DNA from: CAVVSD01 sp963750895
GTDB taxonomy: Bacteria > Actinomycetota > Thermoleophilia > Solirubrobacterales > Solirubrobacteraceae
Direction of reading: 5' to 3'
Assembly (NCBI GenBank): GCA_963750895.1
Contig: CAVVSD010000006.1
Coordinates: 744,001-808,000, forward strand
Length of the DNA stretch: 64,000 bases
Numbering within the stretch: the first letter of the stretch is position 1; each line of letters opens with the position of its first letter. The notes under the pieces are model-generated. The model had not been told where the DNA came from, searched no databases, and saw only the letters and a program-made list of their open reading frames with translations. The position numbers and the translations under genes were made by a program. Below, piece by piece: positions 6,580-16,318 of the stretch.

Positions 6580-9463
6580 TCACTCGGCGCGCTCGACGGC
6601 GCGCGCGACCTCGACGCGGGACGAGACGCCGAGCTTGCGGAAGATGTTGCTGAGGTGGGTCTCGATCGTCTTGGGACTGAGGTAGAGCCCCTCGGCGATC
6701 TGCGGGTTCGTGCGACGGTCGACGACGAGCAACGCGACCTCGCGCTCCCGCGCGGTCAGGGAGGCCACGCCGACCTTGGCCGGTTCCCCGGGTCGCGTGC
6801 GGCGATGGATGTGCCGGCCGAGCCGCCGCAGCTCCTGGTCGGCTGCGTTTCGGTATCTGACGGCGCCACACGCGTGGAGGTCCGACGCCGCGCGCTCGAG
6901 CACCACCACCGCGTGTCGTGACTGTCCTGCGCGGGACAGCGCGCGACCGGCGAGCGTCCGCGACCGTCCGGCCTCGATGGGGATGCCGGCGTCGTCGCAG
7001 GCGACCGCCGACGCGAGGGCCAGCCGAGCGGCGCCGGACGCGTCCCCGGAGCGCAGTGCGATGGTCGCGGCGGCGCGGTCGGCCATCGCCCTCGCCAGCA
7101 GGAGCCCGCACCCGTCCGCTGCGGCGGCGTCGGCGCAGTGCGCCGCATGTCGGGCGTCGGCCGGGCGGCCGAGTGCGAGCCAGCAGCGCGTCAGCAGCTC
7201 CAGCGACCTGGCCCGGGAGCCGGGACGGGGCAGCAGCTGGAGCTCTGGTCCGCCCGCCCGCTCGAGCAGCAGGCTCACCGCCCCCTGGAGGCCGGGGTCG
7301 CCGGCCTCGAGGAGCGACTCGGCGAGCGCGACCGCGGACGCGGCTGCGACGAAACCGCCGTCCCCGTTCGGGGTCAGCTCGACGCTCTCCCTCGCGGCCG
7401 TCACGGCGACGTCGAGCTCCCCGGCGGCGAGGGCGGTCAGCGACCGGTTCACGAGGAGCCCGGCGATGCTGTGGGCGTTCCCCATGGCTCGCGCCTCCTC
7501 GATCGCGGCGTCGAGCGCCTCGCCGCTCCGCGCGAGCCCGCCACGCAGCCCGCTGACCCAGGCATGCAGCATCGATGCCCTGGGCACGAAGGCGGGCTGC
7601 CCCGTCGCGGTCGCGATCGCGACGACGCGCTCGGTGCGCGCATGCGCCTCCTCGAAGCGCTCGAGCTGCAGCTCCGCACCCGCGAGGTAGGTGGCGGCGT
7701 CGAGCTGGAGGGCGAGCGCCGAGTCGGTCATCGCGTCGATGACGCCGGCAGCCTCCGCGCGGCCGATCTCTGCATCGGCGACGACCCCGCACAGGCCCGA
7801 GGCCCACGCCGCGAGCGCGACGGAGGTGAGCGCCCGGTGCCCGTCACCGAGCTCCGTCGCCGCCTTCGCTGCGCGGCCGGCCCAGTCGCGCATCGCGCCG
7901 AACTCCATCCGGTGCAGACCGTCGAGCGCCAGCCCGAGCATCAGTCCGATGCCCTCGGGGGACACCGGCTGGTCGAGGTCGCCCAGTCCGGAGGTGAGCC
8001 GATCATGCGCGTCCTGGTGACGGCCGAGCAGGTGCTCGACGCCCGCGCACGCGGTCGCGAGCTGCGTGCGCAGTCCGGTGTCGCCCTCGGCCACGATGCC
8101 GATGCTCTCCAGCAGGGCCGCGTGGCTGTCCGCGAACAGCGCGCTCCCCGTCTGGACCTCGGCCCGCGCCAGCAGGAGCCTCACGCGCTCGTCGGCTCGT
8201 CCCTCGTCCGGCAGGAGCCCGAGCGCGATCTGCAACCAGCGCGCGGCGACCGCCGGGGTGCGGTGCGCCAGCGACGCCGCCGCGTCGCGCAGGATGGCGC
8301 CGGCGTCCGCGTCTCCTCGCCGCGCGGAGAGCTCCACGTGGTGCGCGCGCTCGGCGACCGGCGCGCCACGTGCGGCGAGCGCCTTCGCGCTGCGCTCGTG
8401 CGCACCCAGGCGCCACGCCGCCGGGGTGGATTCGTAGACGGCTCGCTGCACGATGGGATGACGGAACCGGAACCGCCGCGGGTCGCCGGTCCGGTGGACG
8501 AGGTCGAAGCCGACCAGCTCGTCCACGGCGGCCAGCGCCGACGACTCGGTCATGCCGCCTGCCGCGGCCGCGAGCTCGGGGTCGAACGGATCTCCGACCA
8601 CGGCCGCGCCGTCGAGCGCGAGTCGCGCGTCGTCGCCCAGGAGCGCGAGCTCTTCGGCCAGATCCGCCGCGACCGGCGCGGGAACCTCGGGCCGCGGACG
8701 CCCGAACGACCGGGCGAGTTGCTCGAGGTAGAAGGGGTTGCCGCCGCTCTCCTCGTACAACGCCTGCACGGTCGCCTCGTCGACCTGATCATCCAGGAGC
8801 TCGCGAGCCTGCGGCTCCGTGAGCGCACTCGATCTCGATCCGTTGCAGCACGCCGGAGCGGTGCGCGCGCTCGAGTGCGGCGGAGAGTCGGCCGGGCGCC
8901 TGCCGCGGCCGGAGGGAGGCTGCGACGAGGATGGGAGCGTCGGGCGGGCGCCGGAGGAGGGCGCCGAAGAGCTCGATGGACGCCGTGTCGGCCCAGTGGA
9001 GGTCGTCGACGAGGAGCACGAGCGGCGTCGCGGCCGCGAGCCGCTCGAGGAGGTCGCGCACCGCGGCGTGCACGCGGTAGCGGTCGTGGAGGACCGCGGT
9101 GGCACGGCTTCCCGCCGGCGGGTTCAGCGACGGCAGGATCTCCGCGAGCGTGTCGCGGGTCCCGTCGTCGAGTGCATCGAGGCTGTGCGGCTCGAGCCCC
9201 CGGACGTGTTCGTCGAGCGCGTCGACGAAGACCCAGAAGGGGAGATCGCGCTCGAGCTCGGATGCCGCCCCGCGGAGGACGAGGTACCCATGCGCATCGG
9301 CCCGAGCGGCGGCCTCGGCGAGCAGGCGAGTCTTCCCGATGCCCGGTTCGCCGATCAGTGCGAGCGCGGCCGGCGGTGGTCCGTGAGCCAGGCCGAGGAG
9401 CGACTCGTCGAAGACGCTGCACGTCTCGGCGCGTCCAACGAGGTGCTCGCCCGTGCGGACCAT
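6580..9463 (-). CDS. Large LuxR-family ATPase transcriptional regulator (MalT/AfsR-like), frameshifted
   Basis: About 961 residues when repaired. The N-terminal AAA/NACHT-like ATPase has Walker A GEPGIGKT (residues 38-45) and Walker B LVLLVDDLHWAD (near 150). A long tetratricopeptide-like middle follows, then a C-terminal LuxR helix-turn-helix (LTAREREVALLVVDRRTNPQIAEGLYLSPKTIETHL). The reading frame changes near 8823-8830, between RIEIE and ALTEPQARELL; reinserting one GC in the local GCGC joins the halves. Such proteins sense ligands or signals and activate nearby operons. It is divergent from the MMPL transporter, its likely target. Confidence 0.85.
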
Positions 9464-9485
9464 GTCGGCTCAGCGCAGCATAGAT

Positions 9486-9499
9486 CAGGGTGCGCCCTG
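9486..9499. promoter_or_regulatory. Imperfect palindrome between LuxR ATPase and MMPL genes
   Basis: CAGGGTGCGCCCTG is a 14-base inverted repeat (12 of 14 symmetric). It lies just upstream of a possible TATGCT -10 for the minus-strand regulator. It could be an operator for the divergent pair; evidence is positional only. Confidence 0.3.
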
Positions 9500-9578
9500 C
9501 GAACAGTCAGGGGGACCGCCCGATGTCGGCGCGACGCGTGGAGGCGAGGCTCGTGAGACCGACCCCGAGGGGGCAGCG

Positions 9579-11804
9579 ATGTCGTCGCACCGAAATCTCG
9601 CACTGAGCATGGCCCGCTGGAGCGGCAGACACCGCAAGAAGGCGATCTGGGGCTGGCTCGCATTCGTCGTCATCGCCTTCGCAGCGGGCAACATGCTCGG
9701 GTCGAAGCAGATCTCCGACGTCGACCAGTTCACCGGCGAGTCGCACCAGGCCGAGGTCGCGCTCGATCGGGCGAACCTGCGGCCCCAGTCTGAGGTCGTG
9801 TTCGTCCAGAGCGACGACCTGACGATCCGCGATCCCGGATTCCAGGCCGCGGTCAAGGACGTGACCGGGCGCCTCGAGAACGAGCCCTACGTGCAGAACG
9901 TGACGTCGCCTCTGGATGGCGGCACGGTCTCCCAGGACGGCCACGCCGCTCTGGTCGAGTTCGACATCGCGGGCGACTCGACGCAGGCCAAGGACCGCGT
10001 GGACCCGATCCTCGCCGAGGTCGCAGCCGCGCAGAAGGCCCATCCCGGCGTCGACATCGAGCAGTTCGGCAACGCCAGCGCGAACAAGGCGATCAACCAG
10101 ACGATCGGCGACGACCTCAAGAGCGCCGGGCTGCTGTCGGTCCCGGTCACGCTGATCATCCTCACGATCACCTTCGGCAGCCTCGTCGCGGCGAGCGTGC
10201 CGCTGCTCATCGGCCTGACATCCGTGCTCGCCGCTCTGGGCCTCGTCGCGCTGCCGAGCCGGATCCTCCCGGTGGACGACAACCTCCCGGCCGTGATCCT
10301 GCTCATCGGGCTCGCCGTGGGCGTGGACTACTCGCTGTTCTACCTCCGGCGCGAACGCGAGGAGCGGGCGGCCGGTCGCAGCGAGTCCTCGGCGCTGGAG
10401 GCCGCCGCCGCGACGTCAGGGCGCGCGGTGCTCATCTCCGGCGCGACCGTGATCGTCGCGATGGCGGGCATGTTCATCAGCGGCGAGAAGACCTTCATGG
10501 CCTTCGCCGAGGGGACCATCCTCGTCGTGGCGATCGCGATGTTCGCCTCCCTGACCGTGCTGCCGGCCATGCTCAGCTGGCTCGGCGACCGGGTCGAGAA
10601 GGGCCGTGTGCCGATCATCGGGCGTCGCGGGCGCTCGGGCGAGTCGCGCTTCTGGAGCAGGCTCGTCGACGGCGTGATGCGACGGCCTGTCGTCGCCATC
10701 GTGCTCACGGGTGGACTGCTGATCGCGCTCGCGATCCCGGCGCTCGGGATGAAGAGCGTGACCAGCGGCATCGAGGAGCTGCCGCAGGACGTCCCGGTCA
10801 TCGAGACCTACAACAAGGTCCGGGCGATCTTCCCCTCGGAGGGCGTGACGGCGACGGTGGTCGTCGAGGCCGATGACGTGGGGTCGGGCGCCACGGCCGC
10901 GGCGATCGCGGCACTGCGGGCGCAGACCGAGAGATCGGATCTGTTCCTGCCCGGCACGACCGTGACGGAGAGCCGCGACGGCACCGTCGCGGAGATCGCC
11001 GTCCCCACGCGGGGCAACGGCACGGACGCGGCGTCCGTCGATGCCCTCGACGAGCTGCGCGACCGCATCATCCCCGCGACGATCGGCCGGGTGCAGGGGG
11101 CGAGCGCCAACGTCACGGGCGACGCGGCGAGCTCGCAGGACTTCGCGTCCAAGCTCAACAGCCGGCTGCCGTTGATCTTCGCGTTCGTCTTCGCGCTCGT
11201 GTTCGTCCTCATGATGCTGACGTTCCGGTCCGTCGTCATCCCGGTCACGGCGATCGTGCTCAACCTGCTCTCCGTCGGCGCCGCCTACGGGGTCCTGGTG
11301 CTGGTGTTCCAGAACGGCAACCTCGAGTCCGTGCTGGGCTTCACGTCGAACGGCGGGATCACGAACTGGCTGCCGCTGTTCCTGTTCGTGGTGCTGTTCG
11401 GGCTCTCGATGGACTACCACGTGTTCATCCTCTCCCGCGTCCGTGAGCTGTACGAGCGGGGGATGAGCACCGACGACGCCGTCAGGCGCGGCATCGCCAC
11501 GACCGCGGGGACGGTCACGAGCGCCGCCTTCGTCATGGTCGGCGTCTTCGCCGTGTTCGTCACGCTGAGCTTCCTCGACTTCAAGGAGCTCGGGCTCGGC
11601 CTCGCGGTGGCCGTCCTGATCGACGCGACGATCATCCGAGGCGTCCTGCTCCCCGCGTCGATGAAGCTCCTCGGCGACCGGAACTGGTACCTGCCGAGCT
11701 GGCTGGAATGGCTGCCCCGCATCGGCGACGAGCCCGGGGCGCAGCCGCCGGCCGAACCCCCCAAGATCCCGGACGAGCCGCCCCCGGTCCCCGTGGGCGT
11801 CTAG
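9579..11804 (+). CDS. MMPL family RND transporter
   Basis: 741 residues. The ATG at 9579 follows a GAGGGGGCAG ribosome binding site. An N-terminal membrane helix (about residues 17-38) is followed by a first periplasmic porter domain, helices 2-6 around residues 190-335, another helix near 375-395, a second porter domain, and five helices from about residue 525 to the end. Each membrane half carries an Asp-Tyr pair (GVDYSLF near 249, SMDYHVF near 611), the proton-relay residues of MmpL3-type transporters. Family members export lipids, siderophores or hydrophobic drugs using proton motive force. The C-terminus is short and proline-rich, so it is not a mycobacterial-length MmpL3. Two LuxR ATPase genes flank it. 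Confidence 0.92.
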   Translation: MSSHRNLALSMARWSGRHRKKAIWGWLAFVVIAFAAGNMLGSKQISDVDQFTGESHQAEVALDRANLRPQSEVVFVQSDDLTIRDPGFQAAVKDVTGRLENEPYVQNVTSPLDGGTVSQDGHAALVEFDIAGDSTQAKDRVDPILAEVAAAQKAHPGVDIEQFGNASANKAINQTIGDDLKSAGLLSVPVTLIILTITFGSLVAASVPLLIGLTSVLAALGLVALPSRILPVDDNLPAVILLIGLAVGVDYSLFYLRREREERAAGRSESSALEAAAATSGRAVLISGATVIVAMAGMFISGEKTFMAFAEGTILVVAIAMFASLTVLPAMLSWLGDRVEKGRVPIIGRRGRSGESRFWSRLVDGVMRRPVVAIVLTGGLLIALAIPALGMKSVTSGIEELPQDVPVIETYNKVRAIFPSEGVTATVVVEADDVGSGATAAAIAALRAQTERSDLFLPGTTVTESRDGTVAEIAVPTRGNGTDAASVDALDELRDRIIPATIGRVQGASANVTGDAASSQDFASKLNSRLPLIFAFVFALVFVLMMLTFRSVVIPVTAIVLNLLSVGAAYGVLVLVFQNGNLESVLGFTSNGGITNWLPLFLFVVLFGLSMDYHVFILSRVRELYERGMSTDDAVRRGIATTAGTVTSAAFVMVGVFAVFVTLSFLDFKELGLGLAVAVLIDATIIRGVLLPASMKLLGDRNWYLPSWLEWLPRIGDEPGAQPPAEPPKIPDEPPPVPVGV

Positions 11805-11816
11805 ACGCGCGACCCC

Positions 11817-11845
11817 CCGCCGGGCGCACACCGTGCGCCCGGCGG
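11817..11845. terminator. Bidirectional hairpin between convergent MMPL and LuxR genes
   Basis: A perfect 13-bp stem (CCGCCGGGCGCAC paired with GTGCGCCCGGCGG) with a 3-base loop ACC lies in the 55-base gap between two convergent stops. There is no T-tract, which is common for actinobacterial terminators. Confidence 0.75.
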
Positions 11846-11859
11846 CGGGACAGGGTCCA

Positions 11860-14607
11860 TCACCGCCCGCCCCTGGGGAAGCGGCCGGCGAGCTCTGTCC
11901 GCGATCGGAGTCCCAACTTGCGATACACACGGGAGAGATGCGCCTCGACCGTGGCGACGCTGATGTAGAGCGCCGCTCCGATCTCCCGGTTCCGCAGCCC
12001 GTCGGCGGCGAGCGACGCGACGCGACGCTCTGCCTCGGTCAGCTCGTCCCTCGTGCCTCGGCGACCGCTGATGCGCGAGAGCTGGTCGTGGACCTTCTCG
12101 GTCCACGCGTGCGCCCCGAGCTCCTCGAACATCGCCGCGGCGCGGTCGAACGCCGTGCGGGCTGCGCGTCGCTGCAATGCCTGGCGGCGCACCGAGCCGA
12201 GGGCGAGGAGGGTCCGTGCACGCTCGAACGGGTACATGGCCGGCTCGTCATCGGCGGCCAGCGCGCGCTCCAGGGCGGCCGTTGCGGCGTCAGTGTCGCC
12301 CTGGGCGGCCGCCAGCAGTCCGGCGCTGCGCGCCGCCCCGACGCGTGCCCAGCGGTTCGCCCGCACCGAGATGGGTTCGTATCGGGCGAGATATGCGCCG
12401 GCTTGCGGCAGCTCGCCGAGGCCGACGAGCACCTCGATGGTGTCCGCCCACGAGCCGACGAGCGAGCTGAGGTGTCCCGTGCGCAACTGCCGTTCGGGCA
12501 GGTCGCGCAGACAGTTGGCCGCCGCGTTGAGATCACCCAGCGTGAGTTGGACGTGACCGAGGGAGGCGAGGTTGGCGACGCTGAAGATCTCGTCGGACAC
12601 CGACTGCGACAGTCGAAGACCTTCCTCGGCCGTGCGCTGCGCCTGCGAGAGGAGCCCAAGGCCCGCCTCGACTCGCGACGTCACGCTCGCGACCATGCCG
12701 CCGTACTGCGCCTCCTGCGTCTGCTCGGCGATCTCGCGGGCGATGCCGGCGTGCTCGAGCGCCTTCGCCCAGCGGCCCGCGTACCACTCGACGATGAGCA
12801 GCTGCAGCACGACCCATTGGCGGGTGTGCTCATCACCCCGCTCGAGCGCCGAGCGCTCCATCTCCTCGAGCATCGAGCGCGAGCGGGCGAGCTGGTCGGT
12901 CTCGTAGAGCCGCTGGGTCAGCATGAACGCCGGGCTGTCGTTGAACCAGGCGGGGCGAGGGAGGTTCCGCTCGAGCGCGACGCCCCGTTCGAGCAGCCCT
13001 GGAGTGATGTCGAGCGCCCAGGTCTCGAGGATGCCCACCCGTCCGAGCGCCACCGTCAGCACGCGTGGATCGCCACCACGCTCAGCGCGAACAAGGCCGG
13101 CTCGGGCGTCGCGCAGACCGGCGCGCAGGTCACCCAGGACCCAGCGGAAGAGCGCGATGAGGCCCAGGAGCTCAGCGCACCTGGCGTCGTCGTCGGCTGC
13201 TTCGATCAGCGCCTGCTCGCACAGGCGAACCCTCGTCGGCAGATCCTCGCGTCCGACCGTGGCGTGTCCATACAGAGCGTCGGCGCGCTCGGGGCCTGCG
13301 GGTACCTCACGTTCGAGATCCTCGTAGAGCGAGGTTGCCCGCGCGAAGTCCCCCGAGAGGTGGTGCAGCCCGGCGGCCGCAAAGCGACGACGATGACGTT
13401 CCGCCTCGTCCTCCGTTGCCGTCCGCTCCACGGCGAGTTCGGTGAGCTCGGCTGCCGCAGCGGTGGCGCCTCGCGCCGCGGCGTGCTCGGCTGCGGCGTC
13501 GAGCACGGAGGCGACATCGGCGTTCGCGCCCTCGGTTGCGAGGGCGCGGTGGCGCGCGCGCTGCTCCACGTCCGTGACGGCGTCGGCAAGCCGGGCGTGC
13601 ATCGCGCGTCGCCGCCTCGGCGGCACGTGCTCGTAGCAGAGGGTCGCGAGGAGAGGATGGGTGAAGCGGACCCGTGATCCCTCGAGCTGAACGACCCGTT
13701 CCTGCACGGCGAGGTCGAGCGCGTCGAGACCCGTGCCAGGCTGGTCGAGACCGGCGGCGGCGAGCTCGGGCGTCGGCTGTGCGAGCGCGGCGACGGTGGC
13801 GAGCACCTCCAGGGTGTTGGCGGGCAGGGTTGCGAGGCGCGCACGCAGGGCGTCGCGAAGGCTGTCCGGTGCGCCCACGGGATGACCGCTCGCGAGCTCG
13901 ATCGCGAACAGGGGATTGCCGCGAGAGGTCTCGAGGATCCTCGCGAGCGCTGGGCGTGGCAGCTCGATGCCCCGGCGGTCCGTGAGCAGACGATGCAGGT
14001 CGCCCAGCGTGAGCCCGGACAGCGCGTGCTCCCGGGCTGCGTCACGACCGACGATCCGCTCGAGCTCGAACGGCGCACTCGTGCCGGGCGCGGAACGCAG
14101 CGTCGTGAGCACCGAGACGGGCTCGTCGCGAAGTCGTCGCAGCGCGAGTGGCAGGACGACTCGGGAGGACGAGTCGAGCCATTGCAGGTCGTCGATCGCG
14201 ATGAGGACGGGGCCCGATGCGGCGAGCAGTCGCAGCAGATCGAGCAGTGCGAGCCCGATGGCACGCGAGTCCGGCGGATCATCGCCCGGCTCCCGCAGCA
14301 GCAACGCGACCTCCAGGGCGTGGCGTCGCGGCGCCGCGAGCGACGATGCGACCTTCGGGAGCGACTCCGTGACGAGGTCGGCCAGACCGGTGAACGCGAA
14401 GCCGGCTTCGGCTTCGACGGCTCGGTGTTGGAGGACGTGGTGACCGAGCGCGGTGGCCTGCTCGATGCCGGCCTCCCAGAGGATCGTCTTGCCGATCCCC
14501 GCCTCCCCGTACAGGGTGAGCGCGCGCGTCTCACCGCCGGCCCCCGTGACGAAGTCACGGATCGACTCGAGTTCCGCGTTGCGCCCGACGACTCCGGTGG
14601 CGGCCAT
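11860..14607 (-). CDS. Large LuxR-family ATPase transcriptional regulator
   Basis: 915 residues from the ATG at 14607, which has GGGGAG upstream. Walker A is GEAGIGKT (residues 34-41); Walker B is LIAIDDLQWLD (near 135). A tetratricopeptide-like helical middle region and a C-terminal LuxR helix-turn-helix (LTEAERRVASLAADGLRNREIGAALYISVATVEAHL) follow. It has the same architecture as the regulator at 6.6-9.5 kb but is not a close copy. This frame is uninterrupted. It is divergent from the phytoene-desaturase-like gene, and the 90-base gap contains a long inverted repeat that is a candidate binding site. The signal it senses is unknown. Confidence 0.92.
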   Translation of the reverse strand: MAATGVVGRNAELESIRDFVTGAGGETRALTLYGEAGIGKTILWEAGIEQATALGHHVLQHRAVEAEAGFAFTGLADLVTESLPKVASSLAAPRRHALEVALLLREPGDDPPDSRAIGLALLDLLRLLAASGPVLIAIDDLQWLDSSSRVVLPLALRRLRDEPVSVLTTLRSAPGTSAPFELERIVGRDAAREHALSGLTLGDLHRLLTDRRGIELPRPALARILETSRGNPLFAIELASGHPVGAPDSLRDALRARLATLPANTLEVLATVAALAQPTPELAAAGLDQPGTGLDALDLAVQERVVQLEGSRVRFTHPLLATLCYEHVPPRRRRAMHARLADAVTDVEQRARHRALATEGANADVASVLDAAAEHAAARGATAAAAELTELAVERTATEDEAERHRRRFAAAGLHHLSGDFARATSLYEDLEREVPAGPERADALYGHATVGREDLPTRVRLCEQALIEAADDDARCAELLGLIALFRWVLGDLRAGLRDARAGLVRAERGGDPRVLTVALGRVGILETWALDITPGLLERGVALERNLPRPAWFNDSPAFMLTQRLYETDQLARSRSMLEEMERSALERGDEHTRQWVVLQLLIVEWYAGRWAKALEHAGIAREIAEQTQEAQYGGMVASVTSRVEAGLGLLSQAQRTAEEGLRLSQSVSDEIFSVANLASLGHVQLTLGDLNAAANCLRDLPERQLRTGHLSSLVGSWADTIEVLVGLGELPQAGAYLARYEPISVRANRWARVGAARSAGLLAAAQGDTDAATAALERALAADDEPAMYPFERARTLLALGSVRRQALQRRAARTAFDRAAAMFEELGAHAWTEKVHDQLSRISGRRGTRDELTEAERRVASLAADGLRNREIGAALYISVATVEAHLSRVYRKLGLRSRTELAGRFPRGGR

Positions 14608-14644
14608 GGGTCCGTCGCCATTCTCCCCGGACCCCGCCGACTTG

Positions 14645-14693
14645 CACCCCACACATCTGACAACCTCACACGGCATGTCAGCGGTGTGGGGTG
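14645..14693. promoter_or_regulatory. Long inverted repeat (16 of 18 paired) in divergent promoter region
   Basis: The left arm CACCCCACACATCTGACA (14645-14662) and right arm TGTCAGCGGTGTGGGGTG (14676-14693) pair at 16 of 18 positions across a 13-base spacer. It lies between the LuxR ATPase gene and the FAD oxidoreductase gene. It could be an operator for the regulator, or a stable hairpin in the mRNA leader of either gene. Confidence 0.6.
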
Positions 14694-14697
14694 ACGA

Positions 14698-16314
14698 GTG
14701 ACACGCACGGTGGACGCGGTCGTGGTCGGCTCGGGCCACAACGGCCTGGTCGCCGCGGCCTATCTCGCGCGGGCGGGCTGGAGCGTCGAGGTGCTCGAGC
14801 GCAACGCGGTCGCCGGGGGGACGGTCGCGACCGAGGAGCTCACGCTCCCCGGCTTCCTGCACGACACGTTCTCCTCGTGGCACCCGCTCTTCATGGGCTC
14901 GGCCGCCTACGCCGAGCTCGGGACCGAGCTCGAGGCCCGCGGGCTGCGCTACGTCAACACCGACGTCCCGACCGGCGTCGCGTTCGGGGACGGCCGGGCG
15001 CTCGTCGCGGCACGCGACCCGCAGGTGACCGCCGAGGGCTTCGGCACCGCGGACGCGGCCGCGTTCCTGGGCGAGCTCGACCGGTTCGGCGCGATGGCCG
15101 ACGAGATCGGGACCCTGCTGTCCAGCGAGCTCCACGCACCCGGGGCCATCACGCCGATCGTGAAGCTCGGTCGCCGCCTGGGCGCGCGCGACGGCCTCGC
15201 GACCGCGGCCTTCGCCGTGCAGAGCGCCCGCGACTGGCTGCACGCGACCTTCGAGGGCCCCGAGCCCGGCCTGCTCTACGCGCCGTGGGTGCTGCACACG
15301 GGCCTGGAGCCGTCCGCGGCCGGCGGCGCGCTGCAGCTCCTCGCGCTCGCCGGCGGCCTGCACCTCGGTGGCATGCCCGTCGTGGAGGGCGGGTCCGCGC
15401 GCTTCGTCGAGGCGTTCGAGCGGCTCATCGGCGACCACGGCGGCACGGTGCGCACCGGCGCCGACGTCGAGCGCATCGAGGTGTCCGACGGGCGCGCCAC
15501 CGGCGTCGTCGCCGGCGGCGAGCGGATCGAGGCGCGGCGCGCGGTCATCGCGAGCGTCACCCCGACGCAGCTCTACGGCCGCCTGCTGGACGGCGCGCGG
15601 GCGGACGGGCTGGACGCCGCGACCGACCAGGCCGCGCGGTTCCGCTACGGCCGCGGCGCGATGCAGATCCACCTCGCGCTGTCCGAGCCGCTGCGCTGGC
15701 GCGACGACCGTCTCGACCGCGCCGCCGTCGTCCACGTGCAGGACGGGCCCGACGCCGTCGAGCTCGCCTGCGCCGAGGCGCTCGCCGGGTTGCTGCCCGC
15801 GCGCCCGACGGTCGTCACCGGTCAGCCGTGCACCGTGGACCCGACCCGCGCGCCGGACGGGCAGGCCGTCCTCTGGATCCAGCTGCAGGAGGTGCCCTAC
15901 GCACCGACGGGCGACGCGGCGGGCGAGATCGACGTCGGGTCGGGCGGGTGGACGCCGGAGCTCGCCGGTGCGTACGCCGACCGCGTCGTCGCCCGCATCG
16001 CCGAGCACGCGCCGAACCTCCCCGGCGCGGTGCTCGCGCGGACGATCCTCACGCCCGCGGACCTCGAGGCGCGCAACATCAACCTGCACCGCGGCGACCC
16101 GTACGCCGGCTCGACGCACCTCGACCAGGCGCTGCCGTGGCGGCCGCTGCCCGGCCTGGGCTCGCACCGCACGCCGGTCGACGCGCTCTGGCACATCGGC
16201 GCGAGCACGCACCCGGGTCCCGGCCTGAACGCGGCATCGGGCCGGATCGTCGCCAACCGCCTCATCGCCGGCGACACGGGCTGGCGCGGCGCGTTGGGGC
16301 GGCTGCGCCGGTGA
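14698..16314 (+). CDS. Phytoene-desaturase-like FAD-dependent oxidoreductase
   Basis: 538 residues. The N-terminal dinucleotide-binding motif GSGHNGLVAAAYLARAGW (about residues 10-27) is followed by a LERN..AGG segment, as in CrtI, retinol saturase and related amine-oxidase-fold proteins. The C-terminus (HIGASTHPGPGLNAASGRIVANRLI) is the conserved FAD-contacting end of this family. These NAD(P)/FAD-dependent proteins desaturate or saturate polyprenoid-like substrates, but many soil homologues have unknown substrates. No other carotenoid gene is present. The GTG at 14698 is used; no good ribosome binding site is visible. It is followed by a convergent dehydrogenase gene after 4 bases. Confidence 0.85.
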   Translation: MTRTVDAVVVGSGHNGLVAAAYLARAGWSVEVLERNAVAGGTVATEELTLPGFLHDTFSSWHPLFMGSAAYAELGTELEARGLRYVNTDVPTGVAFGDGRALVAARDPQVTAEGFGTADAAAFLGELDRFGAMADEIGTLLSSELHAPGAITPIVKLGRRLGARDGLATAAFAVQSARDWLHATFEGPEPGLLYAPWVLHTGLEPSAAGGALQLLALAGGLHLGGMPVVEGGSARFVEAFERLIGDHGGTVRTGADVERIEVSDGRATGVVAGGERIEARRAVIASVTPTQLYGRLLDGARADGLDAATDQAARFRYGRGAMQIHLALSEPLRWRDDRLDRAAVVHVQDGPDAVELACAEALAGLLPARPTVVTGQPCTVDPTRAPDGQAVLWIQLQEVPYAPTGDAAGEIDVGSGGWTPELAGAYADRVVARIAEHAPNLPGAVLARTILTPADLEARNINLHRGDPYAGSTHLDQALPWRPLPGLGSHRTPVDALWHIGASTHPGPGLNAASGRIVANRLIAGDTGWRGALGRLRR

Positions 16315-16318
16315 GCGG

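Noticed and set aside
11860..16212. Extension of the LuxR ATPase frame far upstream to 16212
   Set aside because: The extension is antisense to the phytoene-desaturase-like gene and crosses the intergenic inverted repeat; the ATPase domain begins at the ATG at 14607.
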